From: CAURMH01 sp963525745
GTDB taxonomy: Bacteria; Pseudomonadota; Gammaproteobacteria; Enterobacterales; Pasteurellaceae
Length of the DNA stretch: 21,348 nt
Assembly: GCA_963525745.1 (NCBI GenBank)
Contig: CAURMH010000027.1
Span: forward strand, 1-21,348
Reading direction: 5' to 3'
Of the stretch, positions 14,434 through 20,647 are shown piece by piece. The translations under genes and the position numbers were made by a program. The notes beneath the pieces are model-generated. The model searched no databases. It was not told the DNA's origin and saw only the letters and a program-made list of their open reading frames with translations. Position 1 is the first letter of the stretch, and each line of letters begins with the position of its first letter.

Positions 14434-14624
14434 TTATCCCCTAATATTTCTCGTTTTAAATATTTATCCGCTTTAGAAACAAAGCCTTCTTTCTCCAGCT
14501 GTTCCATCATTCTTGTGGCACGCATAAAACCGATTCGTAAATGACGTTGCAAAGCGGAAATTGATGTTTTTTCAGTTTCTAAAATGAATTCTTTAGCTTC
14601 ATCTAAAAGTGGATCTTTCGCCAT
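14430..14624 (-). CDS. Stand-alone FtsK-gamma-like winged-helix protein
   Basis: The 64-residue product is essentially one domain. DPLLDEAKEFILETEKTSIS then ALQRHLRIGFMRATRMMEQL matches the C-terminal gamma domain of the FtsK DNA translocase, including the recognition helix segment R-I-G-(F/Y)-x-R-A that reads KOPS sequences. There is no motor or membrane part, and the frame is complete with an excellent ribosome binding site (GGGAGG, 8 bases upstream). It is therefore a free DNA-binding protein rather than a broken ftsK. It might regulate its own operon, bind KOPS-like sites or interfere with the host translocase; none of this is shown. It opens an operon with the unknown 139-residue gene and the Sir2 remnant. 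Confidence 0.82.
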   Translation of the reverse strand: MAKDPLLDEAKEFILETEKTSISALQRHLRIGFMRATRMMEQLEKEGFVSKADKYLKREILGDK

Positions 14625-14669
14625 AAATATGCCTCCCGTTTCTTATTGACTTTTGAGTGATGTAAGAAG

Positions 14670-14738
14670 TAATTTCTTCGTTTTTTATTCAGCCACAAAC
14701 GCAAGCGTTTGCGGCAGTCTCAATTTACGAAGAAATTA
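14670..14738. repeat. Nested inverted repeat upstream of the FtsK-gamma operon
   Basis: TAATTTCTTCGT (14670-14681) and ACGAAGAAATTA (14727-14738) are perfect 12-bp arms. Near their centre is a second palindrome, CGCAAGCGTTTGCG (14700-14713). The structure lies 46 bases upstream of the FtsK-gamma-like start codon, in its presumed promoter. It could be an operator, a cruciform site or a short RNA. Confidence 0.65.
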
Positions 14739-14748
14739 TGGCAATTAA

Positions 14749-14767
14749 AGCGACAAATCACGTCGCT
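14749..14767 (-). terminator. Second hairpin after cobB
   Basis: AGCGAC (14749-14754) and GTCGCT (14762-14767) form a 6-bp stem with TTTAATT following on the minus strand. It may back up the main cobB terminator 17 bases before it. Confidence 0.45.
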
Positions 14768-14780
14768 ATAATTTCAAACA

Positions 14781-14809
14781 AAAAAATAGCGACATCTCTG
14801 TCGCTATTT
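14781..14809 (-). terminator. Intrinsic terminator of cobB
   Basis: AAATAGCGACA (14784-14794), loop TCTC and TGTCGCTATTT (14799-14809) form a perfect 11-bp stem followed by T residues on the minus strand. It ends the WYL-AAA-cobB transcript. Confidence 0.85.
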
Positions 14810-14836
14810 GTAAATTAAATTTATTTTTGACCGCTC

Positions 14837-15544
14837 TTATTCCTTTTTAGGCATTGCCTTATCCAACAACACCTTCACCACCTTCGGCACGCCTTCCCCT
14901 GCTTTTTCTTTAATGGCAGTCACCCGACGGCGAACAAAACCTGTATTTGGATTCGGATCAATCAGATAAATCGACGACCCGTAAGGGGCTTCATTCACCA
15001 AGCCATTTGCGGGGTAAACCTGCAACGATGTGCCGATTACGATCACAATATCCGCCTTTTTCACCAACTTTTCCGCTTTCGGTAGCATTGGCACGTTTTC
15101 GCCAAAAAAGACAATATGCGGGCGCATTGGGTGCCCGTGATTATCTTTGTCGTCCAGTTGCTGATCGCCTAAACATGGCACGATGTAATCGGTATTGAAG
15201 CTGCTACGAGCTTTGTTTAATTCGCCATGCAAGTGCAACACATTGGTGCTCCCTGCCCGCTCGTGTAAATCGTCCACGTTTTGCGTGATGATATGCACTT
15301 CGTAAGCTTTTTCCAGCTCCACCAACGCCAAATGTGCTGCATTCGGCTGTGCGGCTTGTGCATTACGGCGGCGTTCATTATAAAATTCCAACACTTTCGC
15401 GCGGTTTTTCTTCAAGGCTTCAGGCGTGCAAACTTCCTCGATTTTATGCCCTGCCCACAATCCATCTTCCGCACGGAAAGTCGGAATTCCACTTTCGGCA
15501 CTAATGCCTGCACCCGTGAGAACGACGCAAATTGGTTTTGTCAT
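14837..15544 (-). CDS. cobB: CobB-type NAD-dependent protein deacylase (sirtuin), intact
   Basis: Sirtuins remove acyl groups from lysines using NAD+. The 235-residue protein has GAGISAESGIPTFR at residues 11-24, the pair Tyr55/Arg58 in FYNERRR (the signature of deacylases that accept succinyl and malonyl groups as well as acetyl), TQNVDDLHERAG near 86-97, the catalytic histidine in LHLHGEL (H105), and GTSLQVYPAN and IDPNPN near the end. The usual four zinc cysteines are missing; only one cysteine remains in that region (VPCLG), so it belongs to the zinc-less type or has an altered zinc loop. GGAG lies 9 bases before the ATG. It follows the AAA+ gene by 57 bases with no terminator between, so it is probably the third gene of that operon. 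A collapsed cobB allele lies at 10491-10761. Confidence 0.92.
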   Translation of the reverse strand: MTKPICVVLTGAGISAESGIPTFRAEDGLWAGHKIEEVCTPEALKKNRAKVLEFYNERRRNAQAAQPNAAHLALVELEKAYEVHIITQNVDDLHERAGSTNVLHLHGELNKARSSFNTDYIVPCLGDQQLDDKDNHGHPMRPHIVFFGENVPMLPKAEKLVKKADIVIVIGTSLQVYPANGLVNEAPYGSSIYLIDPNPNTGFVRRRVTAIKEKAGEGVPKVVKVLLDKAMPKKE

Positions 15545-15601
15545 AGTTTTCTCCGTTTTTATTACTCGTTTTCTGATTGGTTCTAGTTCGTTATAAGAAG
15601 T

Positions 15602-17680
15602 CTAAAACCCAATTCTTCTTGTCTGATTATACTGCGGTTTGATTTCGCACTCTTCTTGTAGTGCATTGAGCCAGCTTTTTGGCTCTTCAAATGGTGCAAA
15701 TTGATGACGGCGAGCAACTGCCGCAAAATCCCCTGGTGTAAGTAAATTCAATTGTTCGATGAAATGCAAGTCCCCTTCATTGAGCTCACCCAAGCCTAAA
15801 CATTTTGCCTGATTTTTGGCGAAATCTTGTCGCTGAGTTGCACTAAGATAATCAAATTTCAATTTAAGATCAAAACGGCGCAATGCAGCAGGATCAAGAA
15901 TATCCATTAAGTTTGTAGAAACAATCAATAAACCCTCAAACCGCTCAATTTGGGTGAGCATTTCATTCACCTGTGAACGCTCCCAACTCCGTTGTGCATT
16001 ATCACGTGAGAACAAGAAACTATCGACTTCATCTAACACTAACACACCATTTTCCGATTTTGCTTGCTCAAAAGCCGCTGCAATTTTTTGTTCTGTCCCG
16101 CCCACATAAGGATCAAGCAAATCTGAGCCTTGTTTAAGTAACAAAGGCATACCCAACTGCTCTGCAAGCCACGAAGCCCAAGCCGTCTTGCCTGTTCCCG
16201 GTGGACCATAGCAACAAATCCGCCCTTTTTTAGTGCGCTTTAACCCTTCACTGAGACGATGGATATCATCCTTACAAGAAACCCAATCTAAATCGTATGT
16301 CATTTTGCCTTTAACAAGCGGTTGAATTTTCGCTTTTCCTTGCGATTGCAATGTTTGATTAAACAAACTCAACAGCACTTCCGCGAAGGTTTTATCTTGC
16401 AGATTAACTTGATTTGCCACTTTAATCGCTCGATCCAAAATCGCAGGCGTTAATGACCGCTCTTTGGCGAAATGTTGAATATATTCTACTGATAATTTAT
16501 CACCTGCTAAATTCCGTATGAGCTCCACTTTGTTTTTACTCGGCAAATCAGGCATTTCTAAAATAAAATCAAAACGGCGTAAGAATGCCTCATCAATTCC
16601 GCTTACTGAATTAGAAATCCAAATCATCGGCACACTATTATTTTCAAGTAATTGATTCATCCATGCTTTATTTCTCTGAGCAATCGAACGTTCGAAGAAT
16701 GAACTTGCAAATACATCTTCAATTTCATCAAAAATTAATAGACTTTTGCTATTTCTACCTAATAAGGTTTGTGCCATACGGCAATGATTTAAACGCTCTT
16801 CTGCCTGAATAACATCTCCATCCTCATCCATATAAGCAATATTGTAAGCCGTTAAATTTAATGTTTTAGCCAATAATCCTGCTAATTCTATTTTGCCTGT
16901 GCCTGGTTTGCCATAAATTAAAAAATTAACACCTTTTTGTTGTTTTTCGAGAGCTTGTTGCAAATAATTTTGCATCATTAAATAGGTATCAGAAATATAT
17001 TCAAACTGCTTTAAATTTAATTTAGGCTGATGACTTAAAATCACGCTATTTTTAAGTAATTTCTCTTCATTAAAAGGCAATAACGTAAATTCATCCGCAT
17101 CAAGCGTATCGCCCCATTCTACATAATCATCAACATCAGTTGGACTATAACTACGTTGTAACAAACCATATTGAAATAATTTACTGCTTTTCTTCAAGAC
17201 GGGGCGAAGTTCATCACGGCTAATATTCAGAAATTCCACTAAAAATTCGACCGCTTGTGGCAAACTTTTCGGAGAAAAAAAGTTAAATATATAGGAAAAA
17301 TCACTTTCAATTTTTAAATGTAACGACAAACGTAGCACGCTCATTTCAGCCTCATTAAGCGATAACAATGAGGCTAATTGAGCTAAATTTTCCTCTACTT
17401 GCTTTCCATTTTCATCAGAAAATGTAGGCATCTTCTGTAATATTTCGTAGCGTGGTTTTAATAACTCCGCCACGATTTCAGGTAATTTTTCTTCTTGCTC
17501 CAATTTATTGGGTAATCCCAATGCTTGTGCCACCTCATCACTTTTCCACCGAGCTTCTTCAAAAAGCGTTTCTAATCCTTTATGTTCAAACAACACTTTT
17601 AGCATCATTTTTTCGGTGTAATTTGATACTGTTGGCGAATTTAACTTATACCCTTTTTGCACTGTTTCTACGTTTGACAT
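15602..17680 (-). CDS. Double-AAA+ ATPase, operon partner of a WYL regulator
   Basis: The 692-residue protein has a roughly 230-residue helical N-terminal part without a known motif, then two AAA+ modules. Module 1 has Walker A GKPGTGK at 257-263, Walker B LLIFDE at 314-319 and FLRRFDF near 367. Module 2 has Walker A GPPGTGK at 492-498, Walker B VLVLDE at 546-551, sensor 1 STN at 588-590 and ALRRFDL near 599-605. Both ATPase sites look intact. The layout recalls SpoVK/Cdc48-like ATPases that remodel protein complexes, but the substrate is unknown. I chose ATG 17680 because GGAG stands 8 bases upstream; a longer frame from 17746 runs through a terminator. The gene carries two uptake signals of the Actinobacillus/Mannheimia dialect and none of the Haemophilus type, a sign of transfer. 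Confidence 0.88.
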   Translation of the reverse strand: MSNVETVQKGYKLNSPTVSNYTEKMMLKVLFEHKGLETLFEEARWKSDEVAQALGLPNKLEQEEKLPEIVAELLKPRYEILQKMPTFSDENGKQVEENLAQLASLLSLNEAEMSVLRLSLHLKIESDFSYIFNFFSPKSLPQAVEFLVEFLNISRDELRPVLKKSSKLFQYGLLQRSYSPTDVDDYVEWGDTLDADEFTLLPFNEEKLLKNSVILSHQPKLNLKQFEYISDTYLMMQNYLQQALEKQQKGVNFLIYGKPGTGKIELAGLLAKTLNLTAYNIAYMDEDGDVIQAEERLNHCRMAQTLLGRNSKSLLIFDEIEDVFASSFFERSIAQRNKAWMNQLLENNSVPMIWISNSVSGIDEAFLRRFDFILEMPDLPSKNKVELIRNLAGDKLSVEYIQHFAKERSLTPAILDRAIKVANQVNLQDKTFAEVLLSLFNQTLQSQGKAKIQPLVKGKMTYDLDWVSCKDDIHRLSEGLKRTKKGRICCYGPPGTGKTAWASWLAEQLGMPLLLKQGSDLLDPYVGGTEQKIAAAFEQAKSENGVLVLDEVDSFLFSRDNAQRSWERSQVNEMLTQIERFEGLLIVSTNLMDILDPAALRRFDLKLKFDYLSATQRQDFAKNQAKCLGLGELNEGDLHFIEQLNLLTPGDFAAVARRHQFAPFEEPKSWLNALQEECEIKPQYNQTRRIGF
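16314..16322 (+). other. Actinobacillus-type DNA uptake signal in the AAA+ gene
   Basis: ACAAGCGGT followed by TGAATTTT matches the uptake signal of the A. pleuropneumoniae/Mannheimia clade (core ACAAGCGGT with an AT-rich tail) rather than the Haemophilus core AAGTGCGGT used elsewhere in the window. Confidence 0.75.
17250..17258 (-). other. Second Actinobacillus-type DNA uptake signal in the AAA+ gene
   Basis: On the minus strand ACAAGCGGTCGAATTTTT is an almost full-length match to the Actinobacillus-clade signal including its AT-rich tail. Two such sites in 2 kb are unlikely by chance. Confidence 0.78.
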
Positions 17681-17693
17681 ATTATCGCTCCAT

Positions 17694-17729
17694 AAAAAAT
17701 ACCTTTCGTCTTTTGACGAAAGGTATTTT
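17694..17729 (-). terminator. Strong terminator between WYL and AAA+ genes, ending at the ribosome binding site
   Basis: AAAATACCTTTCGTC (17729-17715 on the transcript) pairs perfectly with GACGAAAGGTATTTT (17710-17696) across a 4-base loop, followed by further T up to 17694. Two bases later comes the GGAG of the AAA+ gene. No promoter fits between, so AAA+ expression must pass through this hairpin. Confidence 0.85.
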
Positions 17730-17740
17730 AGAAGAGAATG

Positions 17741-17755
17741 CGACATCTTGTGTCG
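17741..17755. promoter_or_regulatory. 15-bp palindrome, copy 2 of CGACA-N5-TGTCG
   Basis: CGACATCTTGTGTCG differs from the copy at 11583-11597 by one loop base, and both are preceded by G and followed by T. It lies 7 bases past the WYL stop, upstream of the terminator. An operator for the WYL protein is a reasonable guess. Confidence 0.4.
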
Positions 17756-17762
17756 TTATAAT

Positions 17763-18707
17763 TTAGTCTAAATGCTCACGACTAATTTCTTCGATATTAT
17801 CCCCAAACTTTGCTATCCACCAATTCAACATTTCACTTTCTACGACTGTTGCAGTAATTAAATAAGTTTCACCTTCATCAATCACTTGTTGATCAACAGA
17901 TAGCGGCGTTTCCGTTAAATGAAAACCACAAGGCTTATCGATACGGAAAATGAGACGAATTTTTTTACCGGCTCCAAAACCAAAATGTTGATCAGCAAGA
18001 TATTTTTTTAGATCAAATTTTCGTTCAAAGGGAAATGTTGTTGCTTTAGCATGGATAAAACGGTGCAAAGCAAAGTGATGAGGTTTATCATTTCTATCGT
18101 ACTGAGCCACTAAATATTGTGCTGCGCCTTGTTGTACAAGTGCAACCGGCTTAATATCGGACTCTTGTACTTTTCCTTCCTGATTACGATACTGTATTCT
18201 GAGCCATCGATTATTATAAAGTGCGGTGCTAATTTCACTGAAAATTATTGGATCAATTTGTGCAGGCAAAAGCGGTTGGCTCGTTGGGGCAATCGCGACT
18301 TTATCAATCCATTCCGCCCCTGATTTTTTATTGCTATCGTAAACAAGATTATATTCAGCCTGTTGGAAGAAACTATCCATGGAACTCATAATCGCTGTAG
18401 GTAAAATGCCTTTTAGGTACTGTTTAGCAAGCATCAGCACAAGGGACTGTTGCTCGTTTAGAATGGGTAAATCTAATCCTTTGGCATTATGTTTCCAACG
18501 GTAGCCGTAAGGTTTATCTCGCATATCACATTCAATATCGAACTGCGTGCAGAGACTTTTTAGTTGACGTTGAATGGAGCGTAGATCACGTTGAACGCCT
18601 AAATCCGATAATTTTTGCAAAATTTCCTCTGAGGTAATAAAACGGGTTTTAGGAATGAAACGCAAAATCTCAAGTTGCAGCTGAAGTACGGTCAAATTTT
18701 CTGACAT
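17763..18707 (-). CDS. WYL-domain transcriptional regulator
   Basis: The 314-residue protein begins with a winged-helix DNA-binding domain (about 5-70; TSEEILQKLSDLGVQRDLRS, IQRQLKSL) and has a central WYL domain (about 165-235) with LRIQYRNQEGK, the strand AQYLVAQYDR that carries the Y-L of the WYL signature, and HHFALHRFIHA, then a C-terminal WCX-type extension (about 245-314). WYL proteins sense ligands, often single-stranded nucleic acid or nucleotides, and commonly control phage-defence operons (BrxR and CapW are examples). GAGAG lies before the start. The stop is 82 bases from the AAA+ start. An uptake signal of the Haemophilus type is inside (18219-18227) and a one-mismatch copy lies near the start, so this gene may have been resident longer than its partner. 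Confidence 0.88.
   Translation of the reverse strand: MSENLTVLQLQLEILRFIPKTRFITSEEILQKLSDLGVQRDLRSIQRQLKSLCTQFDIECDMRDKPYGYRWKHNAKGLDLPILNEQQSLVLMLAKQYLKGILPTAIMSSMDSFFQQAEYNLVYDSNKKSGAEWIDKVAIAPTSQPLLPAQIDPIIFSEISTALYNNRWLRIQYRNQEGKVQESDIKPVALVQQGAAQYLVAQYDRNDKPHHFALHRFIHAKATTFPFERKFDLKKYLADQHFGFGAGKKIRLIFRIDKPCGFHLTETPLSVDQQVIDEGETYLITATVVESEMLNWWIAKFGDNIEEISREHLD
18219..18227 (+). other. First Haemophilus-type uptake signal after the accessory region
   Basis: AAGTGCGGT within the WYL gene closes the 7.7-kb gap without this core that began at 10492. Confidence 0.8.
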
Positions 18708-18718
18708 TTTTCTCTCAC

Positions 18719-18744
18719 AAAAAAAGGGCTGTCACCACAGCCCT
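18719..18744 (-). terminator. Terminator of mrp, ending at the WYL ribosome binding site
   Basis: AGGGCTG (18744-18738 on the transcript), a 6-base loop and CAGCCCT (18731-18725) are followed by a run of seven T (18725-18719). Ten bases later the WYL start codon is reached, so no promoter fits between this terminator and the WYL gene. Confidence 0.85.
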
Positions 18745-18757
18745 AGTCATTATTTCA

Positions 18758-19870
18758 CTATTTCACTTCTCTAAATAAAATCTCGCTTGGAATTACCGAA
18801 CCTTGCCAGTAAAGCTCAGTGGAAACTTTTTCGGCGAGTTGTAAGAAGGCTTGGGTGATTTCGCTTTCAGGTGCTGCCACCACGGTTGGATTACCTTTAT
18901 CCAGATCTTCACGAATGCGGATATGTAATGGCAATTGCGCCAACACTTTCACCTTGTATTTTTCTGCCATTTTTTCTGCGCCACCGGTGCCGAAAATGGC
19001 TTCGTGATGGCCGCAGTTGCTGCAAATATGCATCGACATATTTTCTACAATGCCAAGCACCGGCACAGATACGCGTTCAAACATTGAAACGCCTTTCACC
19101 GCATCCAATAAAGCGATGTCTTGCGGCGTGGTTACCACTACCGCACCGGTTACCGGAATTTGTTGGGACAGAGTGAGTTGAATGTCGCCGGTGCCAGGAG
19201 GCATATCGATGACAAGATAATCCAAGCTATCCCACAAAGTCTCGTTCAATAATTGGCTTAAAGCACTGCTTGCCATCGGGCCGCGCCAAATGGTTGCGCT
19301 GTCTTCATCCATTAAGAAACCGATGGAATTTGCCGATAAACCATGCGCTTTAATCGGCGTGATATGTTGATTATCCGGTGAAGTCGGACGTTGATGCGGT
19401 GCTCCCAGCATATGTGGAATGGACGGGCCATAAATATCTGCGTCTAAAATCCCCACGCGCGCGCCTTGGGCTTGTAATGCAAGGGCTAGATTGACGGACA
19501 CACTGGATTTTCCCACGCCACCTTTGCCCGACGTGACGGCAATAATATTTTTCACGCCTTTTACGGCCGGTTGATTATTCGCGCGTTTAAGGGTGGCAAT
19601 TTGATAATTCACCGCCCATTTAATTTCTTTGCAATCCGCCGCTTTTAATAAAGCGTCAGAAACGGCTTTTTTTAACGCCTCTACGCCCGTATTCCACGCA
19701 AAAGGCAATTGCAATTCAATGCGTAAGATCTCGCCGCCCTTTTCCACTTTTTTTAAAGTATTCAGCGCAATCAGATCTTTTTGCAGGCTTGGATGTTGGA
19801 ATTGTTGAAGAATTTGTTGAATTTGGGTTTGCTGTTCAGCGGTTAGATTGTCGGAAAAGTAGGTTGTCAT
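18758..19870 (-). CDS. apbC: Mrp/ApbC iron-sulfur cluster carrier ATPase
   Basis: This 370-residue cytoplasmic P-loop protein (Mrp, ApbC, NBP35 family) carries [4Fe-4S] clusters to target enzymes. The N-terminal MIP18/DUF59-like part covers about residues 10-95. The deviant Walker A GKGGVGKS is at 115-122, followed by ILDADIYGPSIPHMLG, Walker-B-like LVIDMPPGTGD near 215, and the cluster-binding CSNC near residue 285. Length matches E. coli Mrp (369-379). AAGGAAG lies before the start. As in E. coli it is divergent from metG, but here a toxin-antitoxin pair lies between them. An uptake signal at 19938-19946 is in its upstream region. Confidence 0.96.
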   Translation of the reverse strand: MTTYFSDNLTAEQQTQIQQILQQFQHPSLQKDLIALNTLKKVEKGGEILRIELQLPFAWNTGVEALKKAVSDALLKAADCKEIKWAVNYQIATLKRANNQPAVKGVKNIIAVTSGKGGVGKSSVSVNLALALQAQGARVGILDADIYGPSIPHMLGAPHQRPTSPDNQHITPIKAHGLSANSIGFLMDEDSATIWRGPMASSALSQLLNETLWDSLDYLVIDMPPGTGDIQLTLSQQIPVTGAVVVTTPQDIALLDAVKGVSMFERVSVPVLGIVENMSMHICSNCGHHEAIFGTGGAEKMAEKYKVKVLAQLPLHIRIREDLDKGNPTVVAAPESEITQAFLQLAEKVSTELYWQGSVIPSEILFREVK

Positions 19871-20011
19871 AAAACTTCCTTTCTGTTTAGTAGAGTAAAT
19901 TTGTCGGGATATTTAAACGTGGCTATTAAACCACGGAAAGTGCGGTGTGTTAAGTTAAAGTTTTTGAAAAGTCTTTTTCTGATTTATTCTTTTATCCCAT
20001 TAGCTTATTTC

Positions 20012-20064
20012 TTGTATCAGATCTAACTATTCGTTACTATACAATCCATCTCATCTAATAGTTA
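20012..20064 (+). promoter_or_regulatory. Promoter and candidate operator of the toxin-antitoxin pair
   Basis: TTGTAT (20012-20017) and TACTAT (20035-20040) are 17 bases apart, a good sigma-70 promoter. TAACTATT (20024-20031) and AATAGTTA (20057-20064) are perfect 8-bp inverted repeats on either side of the -10, where an antitoxin-toxin complex could repress it. AGGAAA precedes the antitoxin start. Confidence 0.6.
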
Positions 20065-20090
20065 ACAAATTAAAATAAATAGGAAAATAT

Positions 20091-20270
20091 ATGCAACATA
20101 TTAAACCTCAATCACAAGCTAACACTGATTTTCAAAAGAAAATCTTGTCACGTTTTGAACAATCATTAACGGAAGAACAACGTTTTTTACAAAGTGTACT
20201 GAATGATGAAATTAAAACCTATTCACATGAAGAAGTAGTCGCGGATTTACGTAAGGCATTGAAACGATGA
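20091..20270 (+). CDS. Antitoxin of a RelE/ParE-type pair, 59 residues
   Basis: The short product begins MQHIKPQSQANTDFQKKILS and ends with YSHEEVVADLRKALKR. The acidic-basic helical C-terminus with H-x-E-V-V is typical of StbD/RelB-like antitoxins that wrap around the toxin. It has AGGAAA 7 bases before the ATG, and the toxin start overlaps its stop as ATGA (20267-20270), the usual translational coupling. The family is judged by context and style; I recognise no DNA-binding motif at the N-terminus with certainty. Confidence 0.78.
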   Translation: MQHIKPQSQANTDFQKKILSRFEQSLTEEQRFLQSVLNDEIKTYSHEEVVADLRKALKR

Positions 20271-20545
20271 AGCAAGATTATATCGTTCGCTGGTCTGAAA
20301 TGGCGCGTTTTCAACTTTTAGATAAAGCCGAATATATTTATAGCCAAAGCCAAAATATGGAAATAGCCGAGCAATTCATTAACGAAATAGAGCAGCTGGC
20401 AGGAAAATTAAGTTATGTTGCAGCAGCTTATCGTGACGGTCAATTTCATATTTTTCCTTTGAAAAACGGTCATTCGGTTAAATTTCTAGTCGCAGAACCT
20501 TATGTGTTAATTTATGCCTTTTTACCAAAAGGCATTAACTATTAA
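20267..20545 (+). CDS. RelE/ParE-family toxin
   Basis: The 92-residue protein has the RelE/ParE fold layout: strand 1 (YIVRWSEMARFQLLDKAEYI), a helical hairpin (residues about 15-48), then strands with YRDGQFHIFPLKNGHSVKFL and VAEPYVLIYAFLPKG. RelE toxins cut mRNA on the ribosome and ParE toxins poison gyrase; the sequence alone does not decide which. It is coupled to the antitoxin by a 4-base overlap. The pair is inserted in the mrp-metG intergenic space, a conserved neighbourhood, so it is an addition to the core. The frame looks complete. Confidence 0.82.
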   Translation: MKQDYIVRWSEMARFQLLDKAEYIYSQSQNMEIAEQFINEIEQLAGKLSYVAAAYRDGQFHIFPLKNGHSVKFLVAEPYVLIYAFLPKGINY

Positions 20546-20647
20546 ATTTAATCTCCAATTTACCTTTCCCTCAGTTTTCCAACTGGAAAAAAAGCCTTTT
20601 TTCAGATAAGATACCGCCCAATTTTTTGCCTAATAAAAGAGAATAAA

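Noticed and set aside
17681..17746. A longer AAA+ protein with 22 extra N-terminal residues.
   Set aside because: That start would lie upstream of the terminator hairpin and has no ribosome binding site, while ATG 17680 has GGAG at the right distance.
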